Assembly: GCA_900660155.1 (NCBI GenBank) | Contig: CABFPE010000113.1 | Span: 954,281 to 996,819, forward strand | Reading direction: 5' to 3' | From: Hofstenia miamia | Taxonomy: Eukaryota; Xenacoelomorpha; Acoela; Hofsteniidae | Length of the DNA: 42,539 nucleotides | Shown here: one piece after another, positions 1-11,657 of the stretch | Numbering within the stretch: position 1 is the stretch's first letter | Layout: the number at the start of each line of letters is the position of its first letter | Made by a program: the position numbers and the translations under genes | The notes under the pieces: generated by a model | Databases searched by the model: none | What the model was told of the DNA's origin: nothing | What the model saw: only the letters and a program-made list of their open reading frames with translations

Positions 1-756
1 TATTAAACCCGTCAATAAATATTAAACCCGTCAAATTGCCAATGAATTAAATGAGCAAATACAGATTCTGAGCAAATCTAAATTCGTTTGAAATTATATT
101 ATACATTTACGATAACGTTGTTAATTTGTTTTCATTCAGATTTGCGTTTTTTTTCATTCATTAAGCATTTCTTATAATAATATTTAAGAAATGTTTAGCA
201 AAAAATTGGAAGAGCTATGTAAACAAATTCTTTGAGCGCAATATTCTTTTAAAAAATATCGAGCTAATACTAGCCTCATTCAAAGATTTTATGTGGCAAG
301 CCGATCCGAACCGAGCTTGGAAATTTTGCTTGTTGACAAGTCTGACTACTTTACTAAGGAGTTTTTAGCAATGATTACTAGAAATATATTTTTTGCTTAG
401 AAAAGAATTTTAAATGCTTTTCAAAGGACTGTATTTTTCAATGTCAGCAGGGTATTCAATATGACGAGCTGTTTTGGAAAAAAATCGACCTAGAAATGTT
501 TAAATTTAAAGAATTAGGTAACTTCATTTTTTTTTAAATTTCTCTAGCATAACTTAGTCAATCAAATTGTAAGTCAACGTTGCAACTTAGGCTTTCTAAC
601 TTAAAAGAATTAGAAGTTATTTTCAAAATCTAGACTTTAATAAATCTACAAATTCGACTCATTTACCTTTATAATTAAGAATTTTTTTCATATATTTGGC
701 GACCACCTATCATTTGCAATTAACCAATGCATGGTTAAAAACGAATTTCAGGAGAT
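1..756. other. AT-rich non-coding DNA
   Basis: No open frame of note and no RNA gene is visible. The first 40 bases contain an 18-19 bp unit (tattaaacccgtcaataaa) in two tandem copies. The rest is A/T-rich sequence with homopolymer runs. Confidence 0.6.
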
Positions 757-900
757 AATGAAAAAACCAAATATAACACTTTATATTAAAATGGAGATCC
801 CCTTATTGCAAAAAATTATAAGCCAATCTCAATAACGCACCCGTTTACTACATTATTTGAAAAAATACTGCACATACAAATCAACCAACACCTTGACAAT
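757..900 (+). pseudogene. Non-LTR retrotransposon reverse transcriptase fragment
   Basis: Two overlapping frames read as the N-terminal part of a LINE-type reverse transcriptase. The first, at 757-795, is KKPNITLYIK. After a one-base frameshift, 793-900 reads GDPLIAKNYKPISI and then TTLFEKILHIQINQHLD. The (K)NYRPISI block followed by LFEKIL and an H-L-D ending is the classic opening of RT in the Jockey/CR1/L2-type clades. The piece stops at a TGA at about 901 and nothing downstream continues the domain. It is a small, frameshifted relic. The clade cannot be settled from about 45 residues. Confidence 0.7.
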
Positions 901-2458
901 TGATGCAATTATGTCAATTACTGAAAAAATATCCTCAAGTAAATCCTAATTTTTTCCAGTTGCATAGAATTTTGAAATTTAGGCGATTAAATTAAAAAAT
1001 AACGGATTTCATCAAAATTCAATTAAATCATTTTGTCATTCGCTTGTCTTTATTTGACCAGTTTTAGACCGGCTCAAACCGTCCGGTCATAAATACTGAC
1101 TTGATCTGTGTTGATCCGACCGGTTTAAACCCATGATTGAAGCAAGGGCGGATCCAGAAAAAGTTGATGGGAAGTTATGAACTGATAATTTACCAGTTTA
1201 CCCCATATTTTCTAAAAAATGCTTACATAATTACATATAGTAAAAAGAAATGTGCTTTATAATGTATGTAAATGAGTGCATACAATAGGATCAAAATATT
1301 AATCAAGTTCACACATTTTTTTAAAAAATTAGCCTGATTTTCTCGTTAAGATGTTGCAAGCATTGCAATTCTATTTAAATTTAACGCGGAGGCAATGGAA
1401 CTTAAAAACCATTTCATACATTTTTATACCTCTCATTTTTAATGAAAAATACTATTAATAATTGATATAGCAGCTTTAGCGGCACAATAGACCATTGAAC
1501 CGGCGAACATTTTGTATATTGAAAAAATTTAAAAATTTAAAATATGCATGACAGTTCGTATATATAGTAAAGAAAAAGTTAAAAGTTGAGTAACAATTGG
1601 CGGTTTTTCGCGAAAATCATTTTGAAATTATGTTTATACATTGCATAATGTTGGATATGCTAATATGTTGGATATATTCTTAGAAAATGAGAAAAATAAT
1701 TCAACAAAAATTTAGAAATTATTTGAAAACTCGCAAAATATTTTCAACTAATGGCAAAGACTTTGGAAACTTTTTGCAAATGAACTAACTTGTAAATTTT
1801 TTTGTTAAATTTTCCAGTTTTGTATAGGATTGCAGAAATTAATTTAATGGCTGCAACATACTTTGCTTCTTCAGTGGGAGATTGCAATCCCATAGTCTCC
1901 CCTTAAATCCACGCAAAGCAAAGTCAGAACTATAATCATATAACAAAATTCATATAAACTCAAATATTTTAATTGGTCTCTATGTAAATTGTTATTAAAT
2001 GACCATCTCATCGAACTACATTGTATGAAAGGAGAAAGGGTATTAGGCATAGGCGGTTCGTACATGTAAGCAAGGTAAGCTGTGCTTTTTCAAAAATTTA
2101 CTAATATATGAATTTCATTTTTAAGTAGTTTGAAATTATACAAATGTATAAATCGCAAATTGTTAGTTTGCTATAAAACAACATTCAAGAATCAAGTAAT
2201 AATATGAATTAAATATGATATACTTCATTATGATTTGCTTCAAAAATCGTTGAATGATTGTGTCACAGCAAGCAGATTTCTTAATACTGTACTAACACCT
2301 CTGAAACGATCAAATAAAATCAGTTTTTTTCAACAAAGCAAGAAGTCATCTAATTGCTTCCCAATACCTGTTTAAAAAATATTTTTTTAATAAAAACTTA
2401 AAAGTTAATTTCTTACTCAAGTTGGATGTCCCCCGTAAGTTTTTCAACAGTGACTATA
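901..2458. other. AT-rich non-coding DNA
   Basis: I see no supportable gene. A short GC-richer patch near 1066-1130 contains related words (gaccggctcaaaccg, gtccggtc, gatccgaccggttt) that may be the remains of a repeat. Short open frames here, such as that at 1871-2065, have no recognisable domain. Confidence 0.55.
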
Positions 2459-2485
2459 CAGTACTGGCCAAAAGTTTGGGAACAG
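2459..2485 (+). repeat. Left terminal inverted repeat of the Tc1-like element
   Basis: The 27 bases after the TA include the words ggccaaaagtttgggaac, which recur at the ends of Tc1-family transposons in many animals. No inverted copy was found between 3650 and 4100. Confidence 0.75.
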
Positions 2486-2643
2486 TATCAGTCTAAAGCG
2501 TGTTTTATGCTATTTCCTAGAAACTTCGTAAAATTCCTGGAATTTCCAATTTTTTCTTAGAATTTACAACAGATTCATTTAGCCAATAAACTTAACACAA
2601 ATTTAGATTTACACTGAAAAAGCACTATCATTATAGTTTGAAT

Positions 2644-3669
2644 ATGGTCCGTGGTAGTGAAATTTCACCAACAAAGCGTGCTCAAATTCATATTTTGTAC
2701 GAGGAGGGGTACAATTATCGCGCTATACATGTTACAATGGTATCTTCGGTATCTAGAACTGTTATTCGCTATCAGCAACTACAAACTTTTTCCTCTCGCA
2801 AGCGGTCTTGAAGACCAAAAGTGACAACCCCTCAGACTGACAGTCTCATTCACCGTTATGTCGTCAATCAACCATTCTCTTCATCTTCTGAAGTCAAAGC
2901 AAATCTAGGTTCGGTAGTGCAGAATGTATCAACACGCACCATTAGGAGTCGATTGAATAATACCTTTGAAATCCATCGTGCAAACCGGGAGCCAAAGCCT
3001 GATTGTCTTCAAAGAACATTCAAGAACGGTTGCGCTTCTGCATGCAATAACAACACTACACCCCTGAGATGTGGCATCAAGTAATGTTTAGTGACGAATC
3101 CAAGATTTGCCAGTTTACATCATACCGGCCACACGTTCGACGACCAAGAAACCAAAGATTCAACACACGTTACACGCAACAAACTGTCCGCTCAGCACCT
3201 TCTGTGATGATTTGGGATGCAATAACTGTGAATAGGCGTGCTAGTCTGCATTTTGTTCCTCACAACGAGACAGTCACAGCCAATGCCTACCTCAAAATAA
3301 TTCAAGAGAAAGTTCCCATGTTTATGCAGCTTCGCGGAACACCTGTACTACAAGATAGTGAGTGCTCCTTGCCACAGCGCCAAAGTTGTTAAACAGGGGA
3401 TTGCATCACAGGACTTTTGGCTGCTTAAGAACTGGCCGGGAAACTCCCAAGACCTCAACGTCATAGAAAATTGCTGGTATCACATAAAAAACTGTCTGAG
3501 GAAGCGCTAATGCTCATCACTCGACGATCTGAAGGAGCAAATTAAAGTGGTATGGTGCACAGAGTTTCCTGATGATTATTGTAGAAAGCTGGTCGAGTCA
3601 ATGTCAAATCGCATTGCTCCATGTTTGGCCAATAATGGCGGAATACAAAATATTAGTGAGTTTTTCTGA
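2644..3669 (+). pseudogene. Tc1-like transposase (DDE), broken
   Basis: The transposase would bind the terminal repeats and cut and paste the element. From the ATG at 2644 the frame reads MVRGSEISPTKRAQIHILYE, a paired-like helix-turn-helix start. It is closed by TGA at 2809 (codon 56), just before RPKVTTPQTDS (the usual G/R-RPKxTT hinge). After further frameshifts the catalytic domain is visible: FSDESKI (first Asp) near 3088, VLQDSECS (second Asp; the frame changes just after it) near 3352, and WPGNSQDLNVIENCW (catalytic Glu in IEN) near 3430-3475. The spacing fits DD34E. The total span of about 342 codons equals a normal Tc1 transposase, so damage is by point changes rather than large deletion. 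Confidence 0.88.
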
Positions 3670-3675
3670 ATTAAC

Positions 3676-3750
3676 TATTTACTTTCTACATGGTGTTATC
3701 ATATTGTTTCTACATTGTGGCATTATATTGTTTCTACATTGCGTTTTTTN
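3676..3750. repeat. Three ~24-bp tandem repeats ending at a single N
   Basis: Three imperfect units built on attgtttctacattg run from about 3676 to 3745, immediately before an isolated N at 3750. The N marks an unresolved base or a joined contig end. Confidence 0.7.
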
Positions 3751-3821
3751 AAATCACAGACGCCAATTCTAGAATCAAAAAATGCTCATTTTATGTTCAT
3801 TTATAACACAATATAAATAGA

Positions 3822-3947
3822 ATATATATATATTTATATATATATATATACAAATATGTATACATATATATATATATAGACTGTTTTATAAAATTAAATA
3901 TGATATAGGAACTGCAATTGAGTGTAGTATACAGAAGAATAAAAAAA

Positions 3948-3986
<39 letters not shown>

Positions 3987-3990
3987 CATT
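3822..3990. repeat. (TA)n microsatellite tracts
   Basis: Two long TA/TATATG tracts, about 3822-3885 and 3946-3990, are separated by unique sequence. They are simple-sequence repeats with no gene. Confidence 0.9.
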
Positions 3991-6738
3991 GAAGTCTAGC
4001 TACTGTTTTAGAGTAGTCATTTTCTACTCACATACCCTTTCTAAAATATCAGATTTTAATTTACCAATCAAAGCTTCTAACTAAGAAATTTGGCAAGCAA
4101 TGAAATGAAACCTGAGTAGGAATTTTTCCAGACGAGAAACAGTAAATAAAGTATAGTATTCAATTGAATACTAATTACTACAGTAACTTAGATACATTTC
4201 ACACTATTGCTATAACGGTGTCTTGATTAAATCCTATTGTAATATAGTTGCTTTGTAAAGTTAATTGTTAGATTGATTATTATTTTTGTCTTCTTCTTTC
4301 ACTTCAATTAATTATAGCACAATGCCATATTTTTAGCGGTTTTTTTTATTGCAAGTCTTAGGCGATTTCAATGTCGATTGCAATTCATAGATATTTCAAA
4401 TAACTATAGAAAAACCATTGATATTTAATATGGAAATATTGAATACCAAGCAGGTTTATAGAACGTCTTCCAATATTAAGACTACATATTTTAAATTGTA
4501 TAAACAAGTGAACATGACAGAAATATATCTGTAAGCGTCTAAAGACCATCTGCAATTCACAGAACATTTCCTATAATTTACTATCGTTTGTATTACATAA
4601 TTGATGAACACTATACCTATATTGATAGAGATAATTGGCAAATGTGCAATTAGCATCTTTAGCAATTATTCGTACTTAAGTTTTTGAGATATTTTAAAGT
4701 CTAATCATGAGACTAAAAAATCCAATTAGAAGCTTCTATTGAAATAACGGGAGTTCATAAGAATTGTTCTTGAAACTAGAAAGCTTAATGAGAAGCTTTC
4801 TATCACCTAAGTGTGGGCGTTCTCTACAAGTGTTTCACGCAGCTCATATTTCAATTTTAAATCAATCTTATTAATTATAATATGAACTTCTGTAAATACT
4901 CAAATATTTGTATTCACAAAATATAGTACTTTAATTATGCATCTATGTTACTAAAATATAAAAAACTAACAGGAAACTACAAACAACTATGGAATCTAAT
5001 TTCCAAAATCTGTTACAGTGTTGGTCATATTAGTTGGGTTGGGGCAGTTGAGAAAGTAATAAACATCAAAAAAAGACAAAATTAAATGCTATTCAAGCAA
5101 AGAATGAAAAATAATATTTTTTAGAATATCACATTTTATCCTCCTGGTTGCTGAGACACAACTTTAATATTTCCTTGCTAGGATTTGAGAAAAAATATTT
5201 TTATGTATTTCCAAAAACCTTTACTAATATCATATGTTCTAGCTTCCAGGTGCAGTTTCAGAAATTCTTCTCAATGGCATTCAAATAAGAAAAAAAATTG
5301 GCCAATTTGATAAAGGAGTAATTCAAACTTTCCATTATTCCTGGGAATTTATACAAGGAATAAAGAGCCTTAACTTGTTGAATTTAATGTTCCTGAATTG
5401 TTACATTCTTATTCAATGGGAAATTGCTCTAACAAAAAGTCAACATTTTTTGCATTTCTGTTCTGTAGTTCATGTTCAGTACAAAAAAATTGTTGCAGCA
5501 GTAGAGTACAAAAAGGGAACATCGTCTCTCGATGTAAATTAGCCACCCCGTTGTCACCTTCAACAAAAATCATAATATTATTAAAGGGAATTGAATTCTG
5601 CTTCATAAAAAAGATCTCCTAACTTTTGTAATCATTTGTTGGCTAGATGAAAGCCGTAGAATAGAGAACAACTTTTTGGAATTGGAGTTAAGGTAAACGC
5701 CTAATAAATTCTAGAATGCGAAATGGCGTATATATAAATTCAATTAATGAACTACATTCATTCATGGAAATGTATAGATCCGTTTCGAGATCTTTTTAAA
5801 TTGATATCAATTTCCCTTGTTTTTACACCTACAAGTGTTGCATGTGAAGGAATTTTTTTTGCTTTGTGTTGATTCAATGATGATTAATAAGTACAATAGC
5901 AGATAATCGTAATACAGTTTTGGAATTAGGAAAAGCTTAAATTGGGACTCAGTTGTAAATATATTTACAAAAAGCATAATAACAATTCAATCAATGTCAA
6001 CTTTGCAAATGACTCTTGATGTCATTCAAGCTAAAAACAGAAAATTTTGCAATGCTTCAATTAAGAGTTGATACCCCTTCCTCTTAATTACTATAAAACA
6101 TAAACAAAATTGTTTTTCATTTAGTAATATTGTCTGTGGTAGCATATAATAATATATATATATATATGGAAATGATTTTATTCGATATTTCAAAGTAATA
6201 TGCATAAACTTTTCAAGCCATTGTTATGTTAGTTTTGCAAGTAACACACAAAAACATCAGCAAGAGAATGCGCTCACCTAGTTACTTAATTTCACTTTCT
6301 ACAGTTTTAATATAAATAGAAATTCGTGCAAATCTTTAAACCATATTCCATAACACAAATTTCAATCTCTTATATGCTCTTCCATTTCGTTCCTTAGAAA
6401 AGGTTTAATATATATATATAATCGATTTGAACTGAATGCCAAAACCATTCTTACTCCGTACTTTCCATCATTATTCACTTGACATAATCTTTGACATCTT
6501 TCACTCTCCTTTCAGTTGTATTATTGCCACTTTAAGGTAATATACTGTGCTCAACAAATGTAAAGAGTATGGATTTGCTGTCCATTGTTTTGGGGTAAGC
6601 TTAGCAAGTACTTTGATCTAAGTCAAAGATTAAGATCTGTTTCATGTTTAAGGGAGAATGTGTCTTGTTTTCTTTTTTTCCAGCTAAAACTGTTGCCTAG
6701 TTAGGTTGTTAAAATATTGATGCTGGTTCTCTTCTGAC
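3991..6738. other. Non-coding DNA
   Basis: This 2.7 kb has only short unrelated open frames and further small TA tracts near 6150 and 6409. A 65-codon minus-strand frame at 5409-5606 has faint resemblance to the middle of some hAT transposases but too little to call. No RNA gene was seen. Confidence 0.55.
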
Positions 6739-6951
6739 CAAGGGCGTACGCAGGATTTTCTGACGGGAGGACATCATCGTCATTACCCAAATTTTTGAAA
6801 ATATTAAGAAAATAGAACGTAAAGATGCATTCAGGATTCTAGATTTTAAATTTCTGAAGTTTTTACGAAAAATTTTTTGATTTATCCAGTCAAAATCAAA
6901 TTTGGAAACCTGACGGGAGGACATTCCATGCCCCCCCTGCGTACGCCACTG
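6739..6951. mobile_element. hAT-type MITE with 8-bp target-site duplication
   Basis: The element is 213 bp. The left end reads caagggcgtacgcagg. The right end, read inverted, starts cagtggcgtacgcagg, so the termini match at 14 of 16 positions. It is flanked on both sides by cttctgac (6731-6738 and 6952-6959), an 8-bp duplication of the size made by hAT transposases. The CA..GGCGTA-type terminus is also common in hAT elements. A subterminal word, ctgacgggaggacat, occurs in direct orientation near both ends (about 6760 and 6910). It has no coding capacity. Confidence 0.85.
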
Positions 6952-6959
6952 CTTCTGAC

Positions 6960-9023
6960 CACTTTACAATAAATTTTGTAGTAATCAGTAATATCAAACA
7001 ATTGGTTGATAGCTAACACCTACTTCGTGTTCCATCCCCTTAAAGATTTTGGCTGCAACAACATTGAATTATGATTGAATTTGAAATGAACACTTTACAC
7101 GTTGAATTTGCAACCGAATTTAATTCTTATTCAACAACAGTTAAATAAGGAAAATATGTACATATGTATTTATACTTCTATTTGGCGCTAAGTACTTTAA
7201 AACCAAGAAATGATATCCCTTTATTTTAATTTGTTCAAAAAGGAACCAAATCAAGTTACAATTAATTTTCATTACACCTACTAAAAGCAATGAAAGAAAA
7301 ATTTTGCAAAATGTCAGCACTTACTTAGAATTGTTCGGAAATTATTAAAACTCTTTTTTACTTTATAATCTTTAAGTTGCATCAAAAAAATTATTTTAAA
7401 TTTTTTTCAAAATTGAAAAAATTAATTTAAATTTATAAATGCCAAAATTATAACCAAATCGCTATATGGACTTAAAACGCGTTGATATACTGATCTATGA
7501 TGTTCCAAATTCAACGTTTCTACAACGTCTGTGCAACGCCTTTATGTCACAAAATCAAAGTTATTGAAACGTTTCTGCAAGCAAAAATGGTTATTGGGAT
7601 TCTCCTCGATTATAAAAGTACGCAACAATGAAATTTTATCACAGTTGCCAGTTGCAATGGTGGTGATTTTCCTATATATCATCTGTGATTTTAGCAGTTA
7701 TAGTACTTTCTCACTCAACTGGGTTTAAATTACACAAAAATTTTAACTTGTGGCAGCTATTATTGAGAAATTTAATCTAAAGAACATCCAAGTGCATGTT
7801 TACATTCAATGTCTTTTCTTTTAAACAGGTCCACATAGATACTTCGATTTCAAATTTTCTTTTTCTTCTAATATTTTCTTTTTACATAATGGCATTATTT
7901 TTCTATTTTTTACCAACTGAATCAACAAAAAGATTTATTGTACTAACTCTATATTATCCAGCAAAAAAAGCATAGTATTGATACCAACATATTATAGCAT
8001 GTTAATGGTTTGATAACTGTAAATCAAATCAATATTATGATAAAGTAATTTTTAAGCTATTTTTCTTTTAAATACTGAAATTAAACAGGTAAAAATTTTA
8101 GTATATGTATGGTAAATTTACTGCATTCTAGGGGATTTTTGAGTTCAAAGGGCATCAAAGGGCAGAGTTTTTACTATTATATTGCCACTACTTATGTTTT
8201 AGGGTGTTTTGACCAGCATGGTTACTGCCTATCATGTAATAGCATAGCAAAATTCTAATATTGATACACTTTTGACGATTTTTGGGACACTGTTTTATAA
8301 TAAGGCAGGAGGGCAATTTAAACTTGTCAGAATTTGCTCAAATTTGCACAATTTGATGCAGTCACATAGCTCCACAGCCGTTGGCCTAAAAAAACTTGAT
8401 CTAAAGAAAAAGGTGTAGAATAAAACGTTCTACAATATCCCTACTGGAACCACAGACCGCAAAGCCTTACTCAAGATGTCGGTTATGAACCCAAAATGAT
8501 CAAAAAGTTTATTAAAACGAACACAATAAAAAGGAAGAAAGGAAGTAGGCAACCCCTTCAGACAGTATAGACTGATATTGATATCTGAAAATCTTGGCCA
8601 TTTCCCGTTTCAACGGCAGCCCCTATACTTGTAAAATTTGTAACCGGTAGCTGCAGCTAACAACATAGCCCTAGATCTGATGAGATTTTTGTCCCAATTT
8701 AGTGTAATGAGATTTTGTATTATTTTTCCCCATATAATTCTCAAGCGAAATTATAACTCCCACCGGATTTCGATAGGATTTCTATTTCTATGGACAGCTC
8801 TGCTAAAAATTACTTTAAAATGTTTTGATTGTTTTCTCATACCAAAAAAATGTAATGCTAAATACAAAGCAATAACCCAGTCAAAATATTTGCAATCGAA
8901 ACAAATCTAACTCTTTTGAAAATATGTAATACAAAATAATAAAAGCATTCAGAATATTCTCTTTAACAATACAATTATAAGTGAGCAATAAAACATCCAA
9001 TTCAAGAATGTGCGGTACCGTAC
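6960..9023. other. Non-coding DNA
   Basis: No domain is recognisable in the short open frames at 7531-7728 and 8680-8910. The sequence is A/T-rich with homopolymers. No repeat ends or RNA genes were identified. Confidence 0.55.
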
Positions 9024-9178
9024 TGTCCCGGTCTCATTCTCGATACGAATCCCTTCGTTATGATAATGGATTAAAAAATATGGTACTGTTAAGAGGACCG
9101 ATATTACTTTAAAATTTTTTAGCGATGCTTTCCTTTTTGAAAACTTTCAATGGCATGGTCACGGGCGAGACCGGGACA
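9024..9178. repeat. Perfect 12-bp inverted repeat, possible MITE remnant
   Basis: The word tgtcccggtctc at 9024-9035 is exactly inverted as gagaccgggaca at 9167-9178, 131 bases apart, in a locally GC- and CpG-richer island. No convincing flanking target duplication was found. It could be a small foldback element or chance. Confidence 0.4.
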
Positions 9179-9472
9179 AGATTTTTGTGGAACCTAGAAC
9201 TTCAATTCGCGACAATATTTTTAAGTTAAGCAAATTTGAAAATCCTAATCTAACCATAGGATTGAAATTGTAACCAAAGTTGGAAACGAAAACACAAAAT
9301 TAGCAGGACCAACAAGTACCCATTTGCGGATTTCTAAAGTTTTGGAATTGGTCAACACTTATCAAATTTTTATATAAGAAAAAACAAGTTTATTAACTTT
9401 CTAATAATCCAAATAGCTGTTTACAAAATTTCCTAGCTGTGTCATAAACATTGTTGTTTCAAAGAGGAATCT

Positions 9473-9997
9473 ATGGCTAGTTATACGGTAAAGTATATCT
9501 ATAATATTTTATGCCTCTCCTATTTTGTATGCAAACTCCACAGATATAGACAAACTCGAAAAATTTCAAAAAAATGTTTAAGATGGATTAGTAATATGGC
9601 ATACAAAAATGCTTTAATTTACTATAAACTCCTACCAGTTTCATTATTTCTTCAATTAAAGGATGTCCATCAATTAATAGATATAATCCATGGAAAATAT
9701 GATTTAATTAATATTTTAGACTATGTTTCATTTGAATTCAAAAACAATCGAAAAACTAAAAGTCTACTATTTGTTATAAAGAAAACGAAGAAAAACACTA
9801 GTGATCATTGCTACTATAATAGAATTTGCTGCATTGGGAATTATTTAATTCAGAAATACAACTTTGATTTCTTTGGAAATCCAAAAATTAGCAAAAAGAA
9901 AATGTACGATATTCTTTATGAAATTAATGGATTTAAACGATTCTTTTTATGTTTATGCAGTAACTGCAAAAAATCATTTAATTTTTGTAAATATTAA
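9473..9997 (+). pseudogene. Non-LTR retrotransposon ORF2 C-terminus
   Basis: The open frame matches the region after the RT domain in Jockey/CR1-like LINEs: KKCLRWIS, then LIYYKLLPVSLFLQLKDVHQ (the Y..L.LLPLS...QL.D block), then IIHGKYDLINILDYVSF. Just upstream the conserved PILYANSTDIDKLEKFQKN (9519-9575) lies in another frame, so there is a frameshift near 9578 and the ATG at 9473 is not the true start. The element is 5'-truncated, as usual for LINE insertions. The stop at 9995 is followed by a short A/T-rich 3' UTR and the (TAG)n tail. Confidence 0.8.
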
Positions 9998-10088
9998 TAA
10001 TGCTTTTTATATTTATGTTATTCTATATTATTGCATACTTATCTACAGTTTAATAAAGCCTAGTAGTAGTAGTAGTAGTAGTAGTAGT
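9998..10088 (+). repeat. LINE 3' UTR with (TAG)n tail
   Basis: The 3' UTR carries aataaa (about 10052) and ends in nine units of TAG at 10061-10088, followed by ttgatcac. A tandem trinucleotide tail rather than poly(A) is typical of several CR1/L2/RTE-type LINEs and marks the 3' end of this insertion. Confidence 0.75.
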
Positions 10089-10810
10089 TGATCACTAATT
10101 CAGACCTGTGCTGAACTTGGGCCGTTTAATAAATTGAGCTTTGCAATGGGATTGGACTAATTTTGAATAACTTAATATAATTTTACTCTAAAATGTATAA
10201 CAATATCATTTGAGAAACACATTAAATATTCGAAAAACCCATGCATATCCACATGCATTCATTATTTCATTATGTGTAATGTTTCCTGAGAATAAATATG
10301 GTATTTCCATATTTCAGAAAATTATTCGAATATTTGGTTGAACTACATCTGCAATAAAAATCGTCAAATGATTGTCATTTGTTAGTATTTCAAAATTCGA
10401 AGATTTGGCATATCATTTACATAAAAAAATTTTCATGAAATACTAAAAATAGAAATTATGAAATGTGTGATTCAACGAATACCTCTGTTAAGCTTTGGGC
10501 ATAACATGTTAAATTTGAATTTTCAGAGTAATGCTAATTCGTCAGGTTTTGCGTAGGGGCTGACATCACATTATCGCCCCAATTCCATCTCTGATAAACC
10601 ATTATGTGTTAGTTACAAAGCCGATCTTTGGTGATATTAATCAAAAACTATTAATGATATCAATATGAAATTTTGTAGGCTTGTAAAACTTTGTAATCGC
10701 AAGCGTATACTTTCATTTTCAAATTTAAGGAACATATAAAATTTATCAGAATGTATTTGCGATTTTATAAGTTTCTGTACCTCTACAATTTGAAAACTAT
10801 TTTTAAATAT
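10089..10810. other. Non-coding DNA
   Basis: No gene is seen. The 10630-10800 part immediately precedes the terminus of the mariner-like element and could be part of a larger composite repeat. Confidence 0.5.
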
Positions 10811-11520
10811 ACAGGGTGACACCAAAAACAGAACCAATGACAATGTTTATTATTCCTACATAGGTCCATCAAATTAACTTAAATTGTCTAAATTGTAACT
10901 TTAGTCTATGGATAATTTTACTGCAAAGTTTCAGCTATATTCTCCGGTTGGCTTAGAATTTCTATGCTTTTTCTAAAATTTGCTCTAAATGGCGTTCTCG
11001 TGTTTGTAGGCACACTTGCATACATCGCGCAAAATTATCAATCACTCTCAACTATAACCTTATTGGAATTCTCCTGATCTTTTCTATAATTGCTGCCTTC
11101 ACTTCACCAGTTGTTTGAAGATTGTTCTCATACTCATTATCCTTGAGATACCCCCACAGATAAAAATCGGGGGGATTCAAGTCTGGTAAATGAATTGCCC
11201 ATTCAATGTCACACCTCCGGCTGATGAGAAGGGAGACGGTAATCAAAACTCTTTTTAGCCAAGTTAAGGACACATCTGACATGTGAAATGTGGCCCCATC
11301 TTGCTGGAACCCTTGTTCATCTATCAAACTCTCGGCGTCGCCAAAAGGATGCCCAGAATTTCCTCAGTACGGCCTCATTGTGCTCAGTGTTCACTGTTTG
11401 CTCATTTCCATCCTCGAGCCAATATAGGACTATGATTCCATGTTTAGAAATGTCTATATCAGAGATGAGATTCGAGTAGAGTTGTCGTACCCAAAACCGA
11501 ACTGTGCCCGCAAAGGCATG
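10811..11520 (-). mobile_element. Mariner-like DNA transposon, 5'-truncated
   Basis: The 3' end of the element (left on the map) is tatacagggtgacaccaaaa, a TA followed by the acagggtg terminus often seen in mariner-like elements. It lies about 240 bases beyond the end of a minus-strand transposase. The first catalytic region and the other terminus are missing upstream of about 11500, so only the 3' half survives. Confidence 0.7.
11052..11480 (-). pseudogene. Mariner-like transposase, C-terminal half
   Basis: Reading leftward, VLYWLEDGNEQTVNTEHNE (11370-11430) is followed in a neighbouring frame by GFQQDGATFHMSDVSLTW (second catalytic Asp in QQD) and LPDLNPPDFYLWGYLKDN (third acidic residue, Asp, in PDFYLWG). 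It ends in a helical tail, EVKAAIIEKIRRIPI. This is the DDE_3-type transposase common in arthropod and other invertebrate genomes, within the IS630-Tc1-mariner group. The N-terminal DNA-binding domain and first Asp are absent, and at least one frameshift lies near 11330. It is non-functional. Confidence 0.8.
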
Positions 11521-11657
11521 CCTGGACCCGTCCGGTCAAATTTTAAATATTTTTTGCTACTTTAGACCATAGCTTTACCCAACTGGAAAACTACAAAAGA
11601 ACAGAATAGAGCAGAACATAAATTCAAAACTCAAACTATTCATAGTTTAACAATGAA

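Larger units (their letters stand above)
2459..3690 (+). mobile_element. Tc1-like DNA transposon, 3' end unresolved
   Basis: The left end starts right after a TA (2457-2458), the target used by Tc1/mariner elements, with cagtactggccaaaagttt, a typical Tc1-type inverted terminal repeat. A transposase reading frame follows at 2644-3669. The matching inverted repeat is not found on the right side before the 24-bp tandem repeats and the single N at 3750, so the right end is truncated, too diverged or misassembled. This is a dead copy. Confidence 0.85.

Noticed and set aside
3822..3990. TA tracts as a CRISPR-like or regulatory array
   Set aside because: They are simple dinucleotide repeats without spacers.
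5409..5606. Minus-strand 65-codon frame as a hAT transposase fragment
   Set aside because: Only a vague resemblance over about 20 residues (SIPFNNIMIF...), with no second block in any frame nearby.
7531..8910. Short plus-strand frames at 7531-7728 and 8680-8910 as host genes
   Set aside because: They are 65-76 codons long with no recognisable domain, splice context or codon pattern. Frames of this length are expected by chance.
11500..11560. gtacccaaaaccgaact as the second terminus of the mariner-like element
   Set aside because: It resembles the left terminus in direct, not inverted, orientation and only over scattered bases.
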